Assembly: GCF_000003605.2 (NCBI RefSeq)
Contig: NW_003152753.1
Span: 7,294 to 37,704, forward strand
Source of the DNA: Saccoglossus kowalevskii
Lineage: Eukaryota > Hemichordata > Enteropneusta > Harrimaniidae
Length of the DNA stretch: 30,411 nucleotides
Direction of reading: 5' to 3'
The translations under genes and the position numbers were made by a program. This document shows, one piece after another, positions 19,265 to 28,500 of this stretch (its first letter is position 1; every line of letters begins with the position of its first letter). The notes under the pieces are model-generated. The model was not told the DNA's origin, did not search any database, and saw only the letters and a program-made list of their open reading frames with translations.

Positions 19265-19440
19265 CTTTGCCCCTGCTGTTATATAGATTTGTCCAGAGTG
19301 AACGCGACTACATGATGAAAGTGTGACCCCTCTCCCCCTGCTGTTATATAAAGATTCGTCCAGAGTGGGGTGGGATTTACAAGACAAAAAACATAATCCC
19401 GCTCGCTCTGCTATTATATAGATTCGTCTAGAGTGGCGCG
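19265..19440 (+). repeat. Three imperfect tandem copies, 65-70 bp
   Basis: CTGCTGTTATATA followed by GATTCGTCCAGAGTGG occurs from 19273, 19338 and 19408. Each copy has TTATATAG just before GATTCGTC, which looks like a splice acceptor. The copies sit just after the PC4-like reading. Confidence 0.8.
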
Positions 19441-20665
19441 ACTATCAAAATCTAAGCAGTTAGTCAATTCGTTAGCGAGTTTGCAAACTGATTGCCCACT
19501 TATACTTTTGAGACTGCTGTCTGTTCCAATTATTTCCTACAGATACACTAAAACCATATCATTTAGAATATTCAAATATCTTAAGGCACTGCAGTCCTTT
19601 AATATTACTGACTTCATTCAGATTCCTTTAGATTATGATTGCTCTCTGTCACAGGGTTCGTCAGAAAGTCTATCAGAATTAGTCTATTCTGTTTATCTAT
19701 ACATGTCCAGCCTTTAGACAGTGTGTTTAATACAGCCAGGTAGGAAGATTTTTGTGCATATGTACACTTTGCGGTCAGGACGTCACGATGCCACCTAGGC
19801 ATGCTCCTGGCAGAACATTGTAGTTTATAGACGCGTGTTTATGGAAAACGGCGTATTTGCAAAAACGTGAAAATTACTACCAAACAGTATCGCTGACTTT
19901 GCTGAAAAACATAATTGTGAATCATTGCCAAATTGTATAGGAAACTAACTTGACTGAATTACTGCCAGGTGGAGACATGATGTCACTGACCTGACTACTG
20001 TAACAAAGGATAGAAATAATCTTTGTCCCCATTCCTGCACTCCTCCTGGAGAAACCCCAGTGGAATTGGGAGAGCACATGTAGAGGCAGTCTTCCCTTGG
20101 CGACCGAGATGTGAGCAGGTTGTGGTTATGGTTTCTCCCTGCAAGTTGTGAGGAGATTCTGGCCATGCTGCGTGAGGACTGACCAAAAGAGTTCTACTAG
20201 GCCGATAATGGAAGCCACTAATAGTGATGTAAACATGCCAAGCCACTGAATATCGTGCTGACTAAAGACAAGGAAATCATCGATTTGATACCACCACAGG
20301 CTGACTACAAAGACCATGGCATTTGTTACCGGTAACTCATACACACATTCACATTAGTGTAGGGAATGCCAGAGGATGTAGTCATGTTTGTTATTATTAT
20401 TGATTGTATTGTTTGGAGATAATTATTTATTGTACGTGCTAAGTATATTAAATCTATTAATTTTTACTTATATTGTGTTTTCATTACATGCGAGTGACGT
20501 TATACCCTGCAATTACTATATTACGATTCCAATCTGGTTATTTATCGAGAGGTCCCATGTGGCCCTGTTTGTGATGGGTAAAAAAAGAACCCACAATCAC
20601 GGAAGGTGGGTGGTGTTCTTCACGGACAGGATTGTTCGTGCTGATTAACCTCGTGACTCTCTCTT
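19441..20665. other. Unassigned Polinton interior
   Basis: No gene is recognised. A plus-strand frame (19433-19717) lacks motifs. The block 19990-20345 is more GC-rich than its surroundings and reads on the minus strand as two overlapping frames with hydrophobic or Cys/Thr-rich text. It may be a repeat inserted together with the downstream retroelement. Confidence 0.3.
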
Positions 20666-21960
20666 TCTAAATTCAAATATGGTCCTGCTGATCATTTTGT
20701 GACAGGCGATCTAAACATTATTGAACATGAAAATCTGTGCAAGGTAGTTTCATATGGACCCAAGTTTAGAGAAGCCCAACACATCAACTGGAGCCATAAT
20801 TTTAAGATCATCGTGGACTCTGTTGAAGAATATGGCATGAAGTGGACAAAAAGAGAAAAAGTTGAGCTTGACAGTCTTTCTGAATGGGTTAAGTCGATTA
20901 GATCTTTGATACTGAAATGCATTCACAAATTAAAATCTTGTGTAAATAGGAAACCTAAGTCAGTATTTAAAGATCCTAATGCGCTAAAATCTTTTTTTCT
21001 GCCATGACAAGTATGTTGTTGTTCCTGCAGATAAAGCTTCCAACAACATTGTTATTACCTGTAAGTTGTATTACTACACAAGGTTTATTCAGGAACTAGG
21101 GTTAACCCATACATCTGGTAATCCTACTGAGGAAGAAATCCTGGCGAATCACAAGTCTTTCATGGTTTCTCTTAAAATACCAGCCAGAGTTAAGAATGAT
21201 GACTTGCCCCGCTTGTATTGGATACCAAAACTACACAAAACACCATACAAGGACAGATTCATTGCCGGTTCTTCTAATTGTTCAACTAAAGAATTGTCTA
21301 AAACATTAACTACAATACTGTCTGTCATTAAAGAAGGAATTCTAAAGTACCGTAACACTGTCTTCTTCAGGAGTGGTGTAAATCACATGTGGATATTGCA
21401 CAATTCTAAAGAACTTTTGGAAAACCTCAGATCTAGATCTTTATTTGAAATAAAGTCCATTAAAACATTCGACTTTTCCACGTTATATACTACAATACCA
21501 CATGGTAAATTGAAATCACGATTGATAAGATATTGTTCATCAAGCATGTTTTCATAAGAATGGTTCTTGGCGATATAAATATATTGTTCTAAACTAAAAT
21601 TCCACTTTTTTCGTCAAGAATGAAACTAATGCCACCACTTTTTACAGTGAAGAAGACATTGTCCTCACGCTTGAATTTTTGATAGATAATATATTTGTTA
21701 AGTTTGGAGGACATGTATTCAACAAATTATTGGAATTCCAATGGGAACCAACTGTGCTCCCTTGTTGGCCGACTTGTTTTTATTCTCGTATGAGACCGAG
21801 TTTCTTCAGATTTAAAGAAGCTAAATCTTTTAATTTTACATTTAGATATATTGATGATGTTCTTTCCATCAATAATTCAAATTTTTGTGATTCCCACAGA
21901 ACTAGACATTAAAGAAACTACAGAATCAGCTTCCCCGGCCTCATACCTTGACATCATCGC
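20666..21960 (+). pseudogene. Penelope-like reverse transcriptase, N-terminal and catalytic part
   Basis: The remnant opens with KYGPADHFVTGDLNII and has an N-terminal region (KFREAQHINWSHNF), then VVVPADKASNNIV and YWIPKLHKTPYKDRFIAGSS (about 21217-21275), SIKTFDFSTLYTTIPH, GIPMGTNCAPLLADLFLFSY (about 21732-21795) and the catalytic YIDD at 21846-21857. IPTELDIKETTESAS and SYLDI follow. Order and wording fit reverse transcriptases of Penelope-like elements or a close sister group; I see no GIY-YIG nuclease. At least three frameshifts or stops (near 21005, 21555 and 21740-21850) make it inactive. It lies within the Polinton on the opposite strand to most Polinton genes, which marks it as a later insertion. 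Confidence 0.8.
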
Positions 21961-22107
21961 CAGAAATGGGTGGACAAGATGGCCGACTTCCGCCCGGTGC
22001 CAGTGCTCCTCTACCCTAGAGAATGCATTGCATAAACATATATTAGAACAAAATTTAATTTTGAGTTTATATTTGTCATTGTTTCACTTTTGTGTGCTTT
22101 GTAATAG

Positions 22108-22230
22108 AAAGGTGACGTTCTAAGCATTAAACATGTTATAGATGCTTCCATTAAAGCTCTACCATTAAATACCCAACTTGTCGTAAAACCTGATGAAAAA
22201 TTCTACACTTACCCAGTGTATTACCAATAG
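22108..22230 (+). other. Exon-like open frame, unidentified
   Basis: After a good acceptor context (TGTGCTTTGTAATAG) the plus strand reads 40 codons to TAG, including SIKHVIDASIKALPLNTQLV and KPDEKFYTYPVYYQ. The amino-acid text looks like a real protein: charged, low in Leu/Ile runs and rich in Pro/Tyr at the end. I do not recognise the family. It could be a terminal exon captured by the element that interrupts the reverse transcriptase, or a transposon gene fragment. Confidence 0.3.
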
Positions 22231-22558
22231 ACGATGTGTATTTGTATGCTAGACTCTATTGTTAAAAATAGGAAAATGCCGTAACATAGGCAACTCTTCA
22301 ATTTGTTTGCTTTGTTCTGGATACTTTCTGGTTCAATGAACATGGCGACGCAGTTGGCGCAGTTGTAGATGCAGTATTCGCAGCCCTAATTAGTGTTGAA
22401 ATTCTTGCATTTTTTTACACAGATGTACAATCCAGTTGTAAGCAAATATAACTGTTTTAATCCAAATAACAACAGGAAGTTACATGAATCAAGATTTATT
22501 TCAGATTATGTCTGTTATTTCATGTGAAACCACGCCATTTTTCGAACATGAACCACTA

Positions 22559-23109
22559 AAGCCCTGAGAACAGTCCTGTAGGTTGACCTCCTTTTGCTCA
22601 TCATTCGGCTCCCACAGTCCTGAGAAGTCACATAGACCGAGAATTCGACACCCACCTACACATTTATGGCGGAGAACCATTCTGCAGTTTTCATGATTGT
22701 AACCAGTGAAAACATCTATCGACCAATCTAGCGATCACAAATACCTTTTTGTGGTCGGAAAATGAACCTACAGTACTGGAACGTTAGCGAAAGCTAGTTT
22801 TACTCAACGAAACAACGTTTTGTTAAAAAATAAGTCAAGAACAAGATGGCGGCGTATATTTTCGGTTGACGTCGGAAAATGTCGATTTGATTGAACCTAC
22901 TGGGAAATCTTATGCAATTTCGCTTCCAGCTAAGAATAGTTAGACGTATCGACCTGCTTATTTTTTAACTGCAAAGCTGAATGCCTTTTAAGTCGCCCGA
23001 TACCTTCCTTCACAATAGTGTTGAATTCCCGGTCTATGCGACTTCTCAGGACTGTGGGGCCGAATGATCAGCGGAAGGAGGCCAACCTACAGGACTGTAC
23101 CCAGGGTTA
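22559..23109. mobile_element. 551-bp MITE with 93-bp TIRs and 9-bp TSD
   Basis: Left end AAGCCCTGAGAACAGTCC and right end (reverse complement) TAACCCTGGGTACAGTCC begin inverted repeats of about 93 bp (22559-22651 and 23017-23109) that are roughly 85-90% identical. GAACCACTA occurs directly outside both ends (22550-22558 and 23110-23118), a 9-bp duplication (8 bp if the last base is chance). The interior has no coding capacity and includes CAAGATGGCGGC. A Mutator-like origin would fit 9 bp and an hAT-like or P-like one 8 bp; the family is undecided. Confidence 0.85.
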
Positions 23110-23592
23110 GAACCACTATCACCATACTGATTTTGGTGCTAAAGGTCAGACCACAAGATCAACATATTGTATGGCAGTTTTTCCTTTTTATAAAGGAATT
23201 TACATACCAATCGCCATTGACGACAACAATGATATTCATAAGATTATAAGTATATAACAGATGGCTGTTTTCAATGCCATATTAAGACTGTACCAAAGAG
23301 TATCTCGTCCTCTGGCAAACATAATCATTTATTACATGGCTCCATATGATCAGCTAACAAATACAAGTGTGCACAGAACAAAGGAAACGAAAGATTACCT
23401 CACTTACTAATGTTTCCAACCCACATCTGTGAACTACTTAACATAACAATAAACTCTTATTAGGCTAAACAATAGACCTTTAAAGTCTATGATATCATCT
23501 GTTGTCTCGAATTTCGCATGTAATTGTAGTCACTGCAATGGGATGGACAGGAAATCCCTACTTGGCCAGAGTCTATTGTCAATTTCTGACAA

Positions 23593-23781
23593 TGTTATCT
23601 CGAATTTGACAACAATGGTCATCTTTCTATCAGACTGTATGACAAAAGAGATGATTTTATTTTCACTATCATCAATTTTCCAAACATTAACAGCAATATA
23701 CCTGTTTCACCCCGCTTATGGCGTTTACATATCTCAGTTTATCCGTTATGGCAGAGCATGTAGTATGTATTCTGATTTTTT

Positions 23782-23814
<33 letters not shown>

Positions 23815-23968
23815 TCGTCTTCTCTGTTTTAAACTATTAAGTCAAGGGTTTATAGGAGAAAGACTGATCTTGTCATTCAAAAAGTTCTATGGCAAGTATC
23901 ATCAGCTGGTGGACAAGTATCAATCATGTTTCTATGAAACAAATGATAATAGAAGCGCTGAATTTTAA
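23593..23968 (+). pseudogene. Penelope-like retroelement, C-terminal domain
   Basis: The frame reading LEFDNNGHLSIRLYDKRDDF and FTIINFPNINSNIPVSP shifts to the next frame at about 23710 and continues AYGVYISQFIRYGRACSMYS, then LLCFKLLSQGFIGERLILSF and KKFYGKYHQLVDKYQ. This GVYISQ-RYxRAC...KFYGxY block regularly follows the catalytic part in this reverse transcriptase family; its role is unclear. It was separated from the catalytic part by the 1.6-kb insertion. A run of nine Gln codons interrupts it where relatives are expected to have a short loop. TAA at 23966-23968 closes the frame. Confidence 0.7.
23785..23813 (+). repeat. CAA trinucleotide repeat (polyGln)
   Basis: About nine CAA units in frame with the retroelement C-terminal domain. 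It is a microsatellite grown inside former coding sequence. Confidence 0.95.
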
Positions 23969-24447
23969 TTGTCTTGCACGGGGATGACCTAAAATGCATG
24001 ATTGTGTCTCAGAGAGATATATGGCGGGTGCCACATGTGGAGCAGGATTTGCTCATTCTTTCGAAACACCTGACATCACCTCTTGGCTTGTGCCTTGATG
24101 TCCATGTATCTCTCTCACCGATTTGACAGTGTGTTGTTTGTTTTGTTTGTGTGTCCCCTGTGTGTTCTCGGATTTGTAAATATTGCCTTTTGACATTGTT
24201 TGGCTCATAGTTGGCTATTGTTGCTTGGATTTTCAATCTGCTAAACGTTTACCAGTGATCAACACTATTATGCGTGAAATTTTATATAGATATTTTCTTG
24301 GTATTTTTTCACAGGCAACAGGAAACCATTGGATAAGCTGATTATGAAGAAAATCGTCTCTGAATTCATCTGTACACAGGTGCGTCGTGTCATTCAAGCC
24401 AATTGCCTTTATTCGATGTTACTCGCATTTATTATATGAGGGAATCT
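23969..24447. other. Retroelement 3' tail and inner Polinton sequence
   Basis: No complete gene. From about 24000 to 24240 the text may be the 3' trailer of the retroelement; frames on either strand lack domains. The rest leads into the right terminal repeat. Confidence 0.35.
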
Positions 24448-24666
24448 GATTCTGATTAGAAAATTGTGTATTTACTTTTCGATGTTACTCTTTTTTTTCA
24501 CGCTTTCTTTATTATAATTGAAACTTTATCGCGTTAGAACAAATGTATACTTTGATTACTTAGTGTGAATACTTAACTGCGTTTGAAAATGTATATTCTA
24601 TGTATTTCAATTCCATGTTTATTAATACTACTCTTATTATTATTACTCTTATTAATACTCTTATTC

Positions 24667-24703
<37 letters not shown>

Positions 24704-25272
24704 ATATAATTGTTCTTATTCTTATATTACTCAGTTTTTTTTAATCCATTCTTTTTTGATTACTTTGATTTTGATTACTCAAAAAAATAATGTATATAAT
24801 ATGTAACTGATCTAGTTTTACCCCTCTTTTGTGTAATAAGCTCCGTTAGTTTTCAAAATGACGTGTATTTATTAGCGTATGTGTGTGTGGACGTGTGTGT
24901 GAGCGCTCTCTACGATACATTATGAATTTTTTTCGTGACGTCAATGCTCGTCCAATTAAAAAATAATTTAAAAAATTACAAAAAAATGATGGTAATTTAT
25001 GCAAATTTAATTCGCGATGAACTTGTTACGACCTCGTATTCACATTTATTTTATGTATTCACAGTATCCCATTGTGACGTCATCCTCATTCAAATGACCC
25101 CCTTCACGACTCTGTACGATCATTTGTGCTAATTTATGCACGATTCCCCATTGTGACGTCATCATTTATGCAGGGATCCCCATTGTGACGTCATCCCACC
25201 CCGTATGACGTCATCCCATCCGATGATGAACATCGCCCTCATGGTCGTACCTATAGTGTGTCTTAAACTACT
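24448..25272 (-). repeat. Polinton right terminal inverted repeat
   Basis: Inverted partner of 12958-13745, about 825 bp. Besides substitutions it differs by an insertion of about 46 bp (24667-24712) that includes rRNA-like sequence. The outer part contains several TGACGTCA copies embedded in CCCATTGTGACGTCATC. Confidence 0.92.
24667..24705 (+). other. 28S rRNA fragment inside the right TIR
   Basis: TTAGACCGTCGTGAGACAGG followed by TTAGTTTTACCCTACTGAT is, from memory of eukaryotic large-subunit rRNA, an exact sense-strand match to the near-universal segment close to the peptidyl-transferase centre. The match ends abruptly on both sides: rRNA would continue with GGGT upstream and GATGTG downstream, but the window has ATTC and ATAATT. 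Flanking direct repeats TCTTATTCTTA (24657-24667 and 24713-24723) bracket it. It is too short to be a gene and is absent from the left repeat. Confidence 0.85.
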
Positions 25273-25278
25273 AATATT
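25273..25278. repeat. Polinton target-site duplication, right (AATATT)
   Basis: Same six bases as at 12952-12957, directly after the terminal CT of the element. Confidence 0.85.
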
Positions 25279-25860
25279 GCTTTTATGTTTATTATTATTA
25301 GGCTTTCAAGGTTCAATAATATTATCATTAGCATTGTTACAGATTAGGTCATGCAGTCAATACTGTATTGAAGACATTTGAAAAGAAATATGACTAACCA
25401 CACTCCCTCAACAATACTGAGGTCTAACATAACAGATGATATCTGCAAAATCTCAAGCACAGTTGCAGATAGGAACATGCAACCAGTAACATGATGATGA
25501 AATCGAACAAGAGATATGGCCAATAATCGGATGGTCATATATGGTCACAATACCTCATCAATATGCAAAACTAATATCTCAGCAACTTATAGGAATATGC
25601 TACCAGTGCAAAAATGATGGTATCATGTGACCTCATTAATATGCAGTAGTATCTCATTCACTCTTGCAATGATGCCATAGAAACAATATAGTCATGTAAT
25701 CTCATTAATATGCATAATTGAAATTTGCTAATCACTGCTGCAGACAACAACGTGTGACATTACGGTTAGAGATGTGACTATTAAATTAGAATATATAGTC
25801 ATGTGACCATACAATTGTGCACAATAGTAATATATCCAGCACTATATACAAAAGGTGTAA
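25279..25860. repeat. Degenerate repeats with CTCATTAATATGCA
   Basis: CTCATYAATATGCA occurs near 25554, 25632 and 25701, and weaker versions of the surrounding text (GTCATGTGACC..., GCAGATAGGAACATGC.ACCAG) occur from 25430 to 25860. Units are about 70-80 bp and strongly diverged. The motif looks like a POU/octamer-type site, but this is only a resemblance. The first 70 bp also carry TTGTTACAGATTAGG (25334-25348). Confidence 0.6.
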
Positions 25861-26841
25861 TGTGATAGCTCATTGAATAATTACAAGTCAAATCATTCAT
25901 TATCCATTACAAGTCAGTGCAAATGGCGCAAGCAACCCACTTCATTATTACAATGTATAATTATTCCGCTGTTTTAGGTCAAATTTTAGTCAACGCTGTT
26001 GAACCGATCAGCTTGGAATTTGCAATGACGATGAAGGGCTGTGAGATCTGGTGCATATCCTATGTTCTTCACAATCCAAAATAGCTGGTGGGCGGTCTAA
26101 TTAAATAAATGTACATAATAATTTGGACATAATTTGCATATAATATTCTAGCATTACACTGTTAATCACTATTCTTTTTTTTTCATTCACTTGAAACACG
26201 TTTATAAATTAGTCTTTTGAAATACAAAAATTGAATATTGGAATCATTATTACTATTTTACGCAATGCGCTGTTTGAAGCCGGTGATTTACATGGTACGT
26301 TCTCAAAATATTCCGCGTTTCTGAAATGCTATTCGTTCGATTTACAAAGAGCAAGTTCAAAAAATAGTAATTTGTAATAACACTGTAATTTGTTTGTGTT
26401 GCTAGAGATTCTGCTTGCGTATTTATATCTAGTCGCTTTGGGACATGCTCACTACAGGCTATTTTGAGCTGCCTTTGGAAGGGAGGACAGTTAGTAAGGT
26501 CGAATAGTTAGCAAGTTCAAATTTTGTGTTGGACTTCTACAACGTCACTTTAATATCATGTCTGTCTACAATCTTCACGACATGTGTATAGGCTGCACTA
26601 GGGCTTGCACGGCTAATATTCATGTGGCTTGTGTATTAATTTGTAGCCAGCAAGAGCCCTACAAACGACAGTCCTAGGATGACCATGGCATCGTCAGCAT
26701 CAAACTGTAGATAGGAACTTGGAACTTGGTAAATCAACCTTGTCAGAACAAGACTTTCACCGCCTCATGCAATTCCACAGTCAATTGCTGCCAATTTCCC
26801 GATGGTCACCTTGACCATGATGTATGCACCGCAACCTTTAC
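25861..26841. other. No gene recognised
   Basis: AT-rich host sequence with no supported coding region on either strand. If the first exon at 27059-26842 is real, this is the beginning of its intron. Confidence 0.4.
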
Positions 26842-27059
26842 CTCTCGAGCTTGATAACTGACCCGGTGACATCAATACTTGATCTACCGGCAAGGTGGGA
26901 CATTACAGACATTTTACAATGACAACCAGGCGTGAGGAGCTTTAGAGACGTACATGCACCCAGCCCTGGCTCTGCCAAGGAAGTTCGCCACCAAACCGCA
27001 ATGATTGTCAGAATAGTAAATACCGCTAATGTGATTTTTGAACATTCGACTTTCATCAT
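26842..27059 (-). CDS. Candidate first coding exon with signal anchor
   Basis: From ATG at 27059 (a second ATG follows directly) the minus strand encodes a short polar start, the hydrophobic ITLAVFTILTIIAVWW, then a Cys-containing luminal-type segment (GLGACTSLKLLTPGCHCK). It ends at a strong donor GAGAG|GTAAAG (841-840 of the 26 kb block) after 72 codons in phase 2. An acceptor-like CTTCAG lies about 17 bases upstream of the ATG, so a 5' untranslated exon is possible. I do not recognise the protein. It would be a secreted or type II membrane protein. Its phase does not match the methyltransferase exon 2, so it appears to belong to another gene or be chance. Confidence 0.35.
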
Positions 27060-27659
27060 TGCTCCAATGAAATCTGAAGTATATCAGAACAGATTAACTT
27101 TAGTAAACATGGCAAAGTCTTGAAGAGGTCGCGATCGTCCTACAAAGGTAGGCTAATGGACAAGGCAAGGGATATAGTCATTGTTAAAGCGCTGCACGTG
27201 TTCGAATTTCATGTAAATAAACAATGTATTTTACACGCGTTGTATACGTCGCTATGAGTCCCATATCGAACAGGATGCGGCATAGCGACTACCGCCTTTT
27301 AACAGCCTTTCATGTACGACACTAATTGAACTCATTACGTACAACCACGCATTAAAATCACAGCAATTGTCGGCTACTCTGTGCATCTTTTATCCCCTGC
27401 TATACGTCATCTCTGCCCTCAGATGGACCTGCCCTAACACGGTTCGATAGCGTTCACGCATTATTTATTTGAGTCTTTATTCCATTCCTATATGACATAT
27501 AATAAGAGTTTTTTTTATTTATTCGAGTTGGTTTTATATAACAGTGTTACTCGTCGCTGTTTGCTTTAGCTGTGAAAGTAATGAAAACAAGCCATCACAG
27601 TCCCCGTTAGTTATCAAATTTAAGATATAAAATGTTGCCTATAGTATTATAGTTCAAAC
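27060..27659. other. No gene recognised
   Basis: AT-rich sequence. A stretch at about 27200-27430 is slightly GC-richer but has no open frame or motif. Confidence 0.4.
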
Positions 27660-28500
27660 ATAAACATGTCAGAGTTATGGATCCAAAAGCTTGATTATGG
27701 TGATTTTTAACACTGAAATGATTGACATTCAGTCATCTTGTATCTTATCGAGTACTTGTCCATATTGAGAGATATTGCTGTGGAACAGCATTAATTAAAA
27801 CAAAATGGCCACTGGTCGTAAATTGTGAATACATCTGTATATCTATACCATGATGTAGAACGAATATATAAAATGTTAACATAATCAGTCAAATCATGTC
27901 AGATATGGCTCTAGAACCATATTCATTAAAACAAAATGGCCACCAGTCAGCCATTGTGAATCAGATTTGAAACATAAAACCACGTGCATCAGGGACCCAT
28001 AATGTCTTATGTATGTACCAAGTTTGAATAAAAAACATCAATAAACGACCAAGATCCGGTTCCGGAATGCCCGATATGCTTTATTTTTTTATGTTTTTTA
28101 GTACAAAAATGGACACCATTTGACTATTTTGAATCAGATAGTCGAACAAATATATCTATATATCTATGGCGTAATCTATAATGAATATATAAATTTGAAC
28201 ATAATCAGTCAAAGCATGGCAGAGATATGGCAATAAAACTACATTCATTAAAACAAAATGGCCCTAAGTCGGCCATTTTAAATCCGATCTGAAAAACAAA
28301 ATGACGTACATCAAGGTACCATAAATTCTAACGTATGCACCAGGTTTGAACAAAATCCATCCATTAATGCTTGATTTTGATGATTTTTCAGCACACAAAT
28401 TGCCGTCATTCAACCATCTTGAATCAGATCGTGAAACAAATTGATGTGCATATGTATATTATCATAATGTATTATGTATGTATGAGGTATGAACGTTGTC
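27660..28500. repeat. Diverged tandem family with AAAATGGCC hairpins
   Basis: About six copies of a 130-175-bp unit. Landmarks AAAATGGCC (or variants) start at 27802, 27933, 28106, 28255 and about 28395, each followed by CCATTTTGAATCAGAT-like sequence, and ACATAATCAGTCAAA.CATG recurs between them. The copy at 28255-28279 is a perfect hairpin: AAAATGGCC, seven bases, GGCCATTTT. No coding. Confidence 0.75.

Larger units (their letters stand above)
21961..23592. mobile_element. Insertion splitting the reverse transcriptase, 1.6 kb
   Basis: The reading breaks off after SYLDI and resumes after 23593 with LEFDNNGHLSIRLYDKRDDF, so the intervening 1.6 kb is foreign to the retroelement. It starts with a segment containing CAAGATGGCCGACTTCCG, includes an exon-like open frame (22108-22230) and contains a complete MITE. 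I could not define its ends or target duplication. Confidence 0.5.
12958..25272 (-). mobile_element. Polinton/Maverick transposon, degraded, 12.3 kb
   Basis: The element opens with AGTAGTTTA and closes with TAAACTACT. It carries terminal inverted repeats of about 788 and 825 bp and is flanked by AATATT on both sides. It holds remnants of protein-primed POLB, retrovirus-like integrase with chromodomain, penton-like and double-jelly-roll capsid proteins, a small basic protein and adenain-like protease, all on the minus strand, plus a PC4-like gene on the plus strand. Polintons are usually 15-20 kb, and much of this one's non-TIR length is later insertions, so the original gene block is heavily deleted. 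No packaging ATPase was recognised. Frameshifts or stops break nearly every gene, so it is a fossil copy. Confidence 0.93.

Noticed and set aside
24667-24705. Annotation as a real rRNA gene
   Set aside because: Only 39 nt match and both flanks diverge at once; it is a fragment inside a transposon end.
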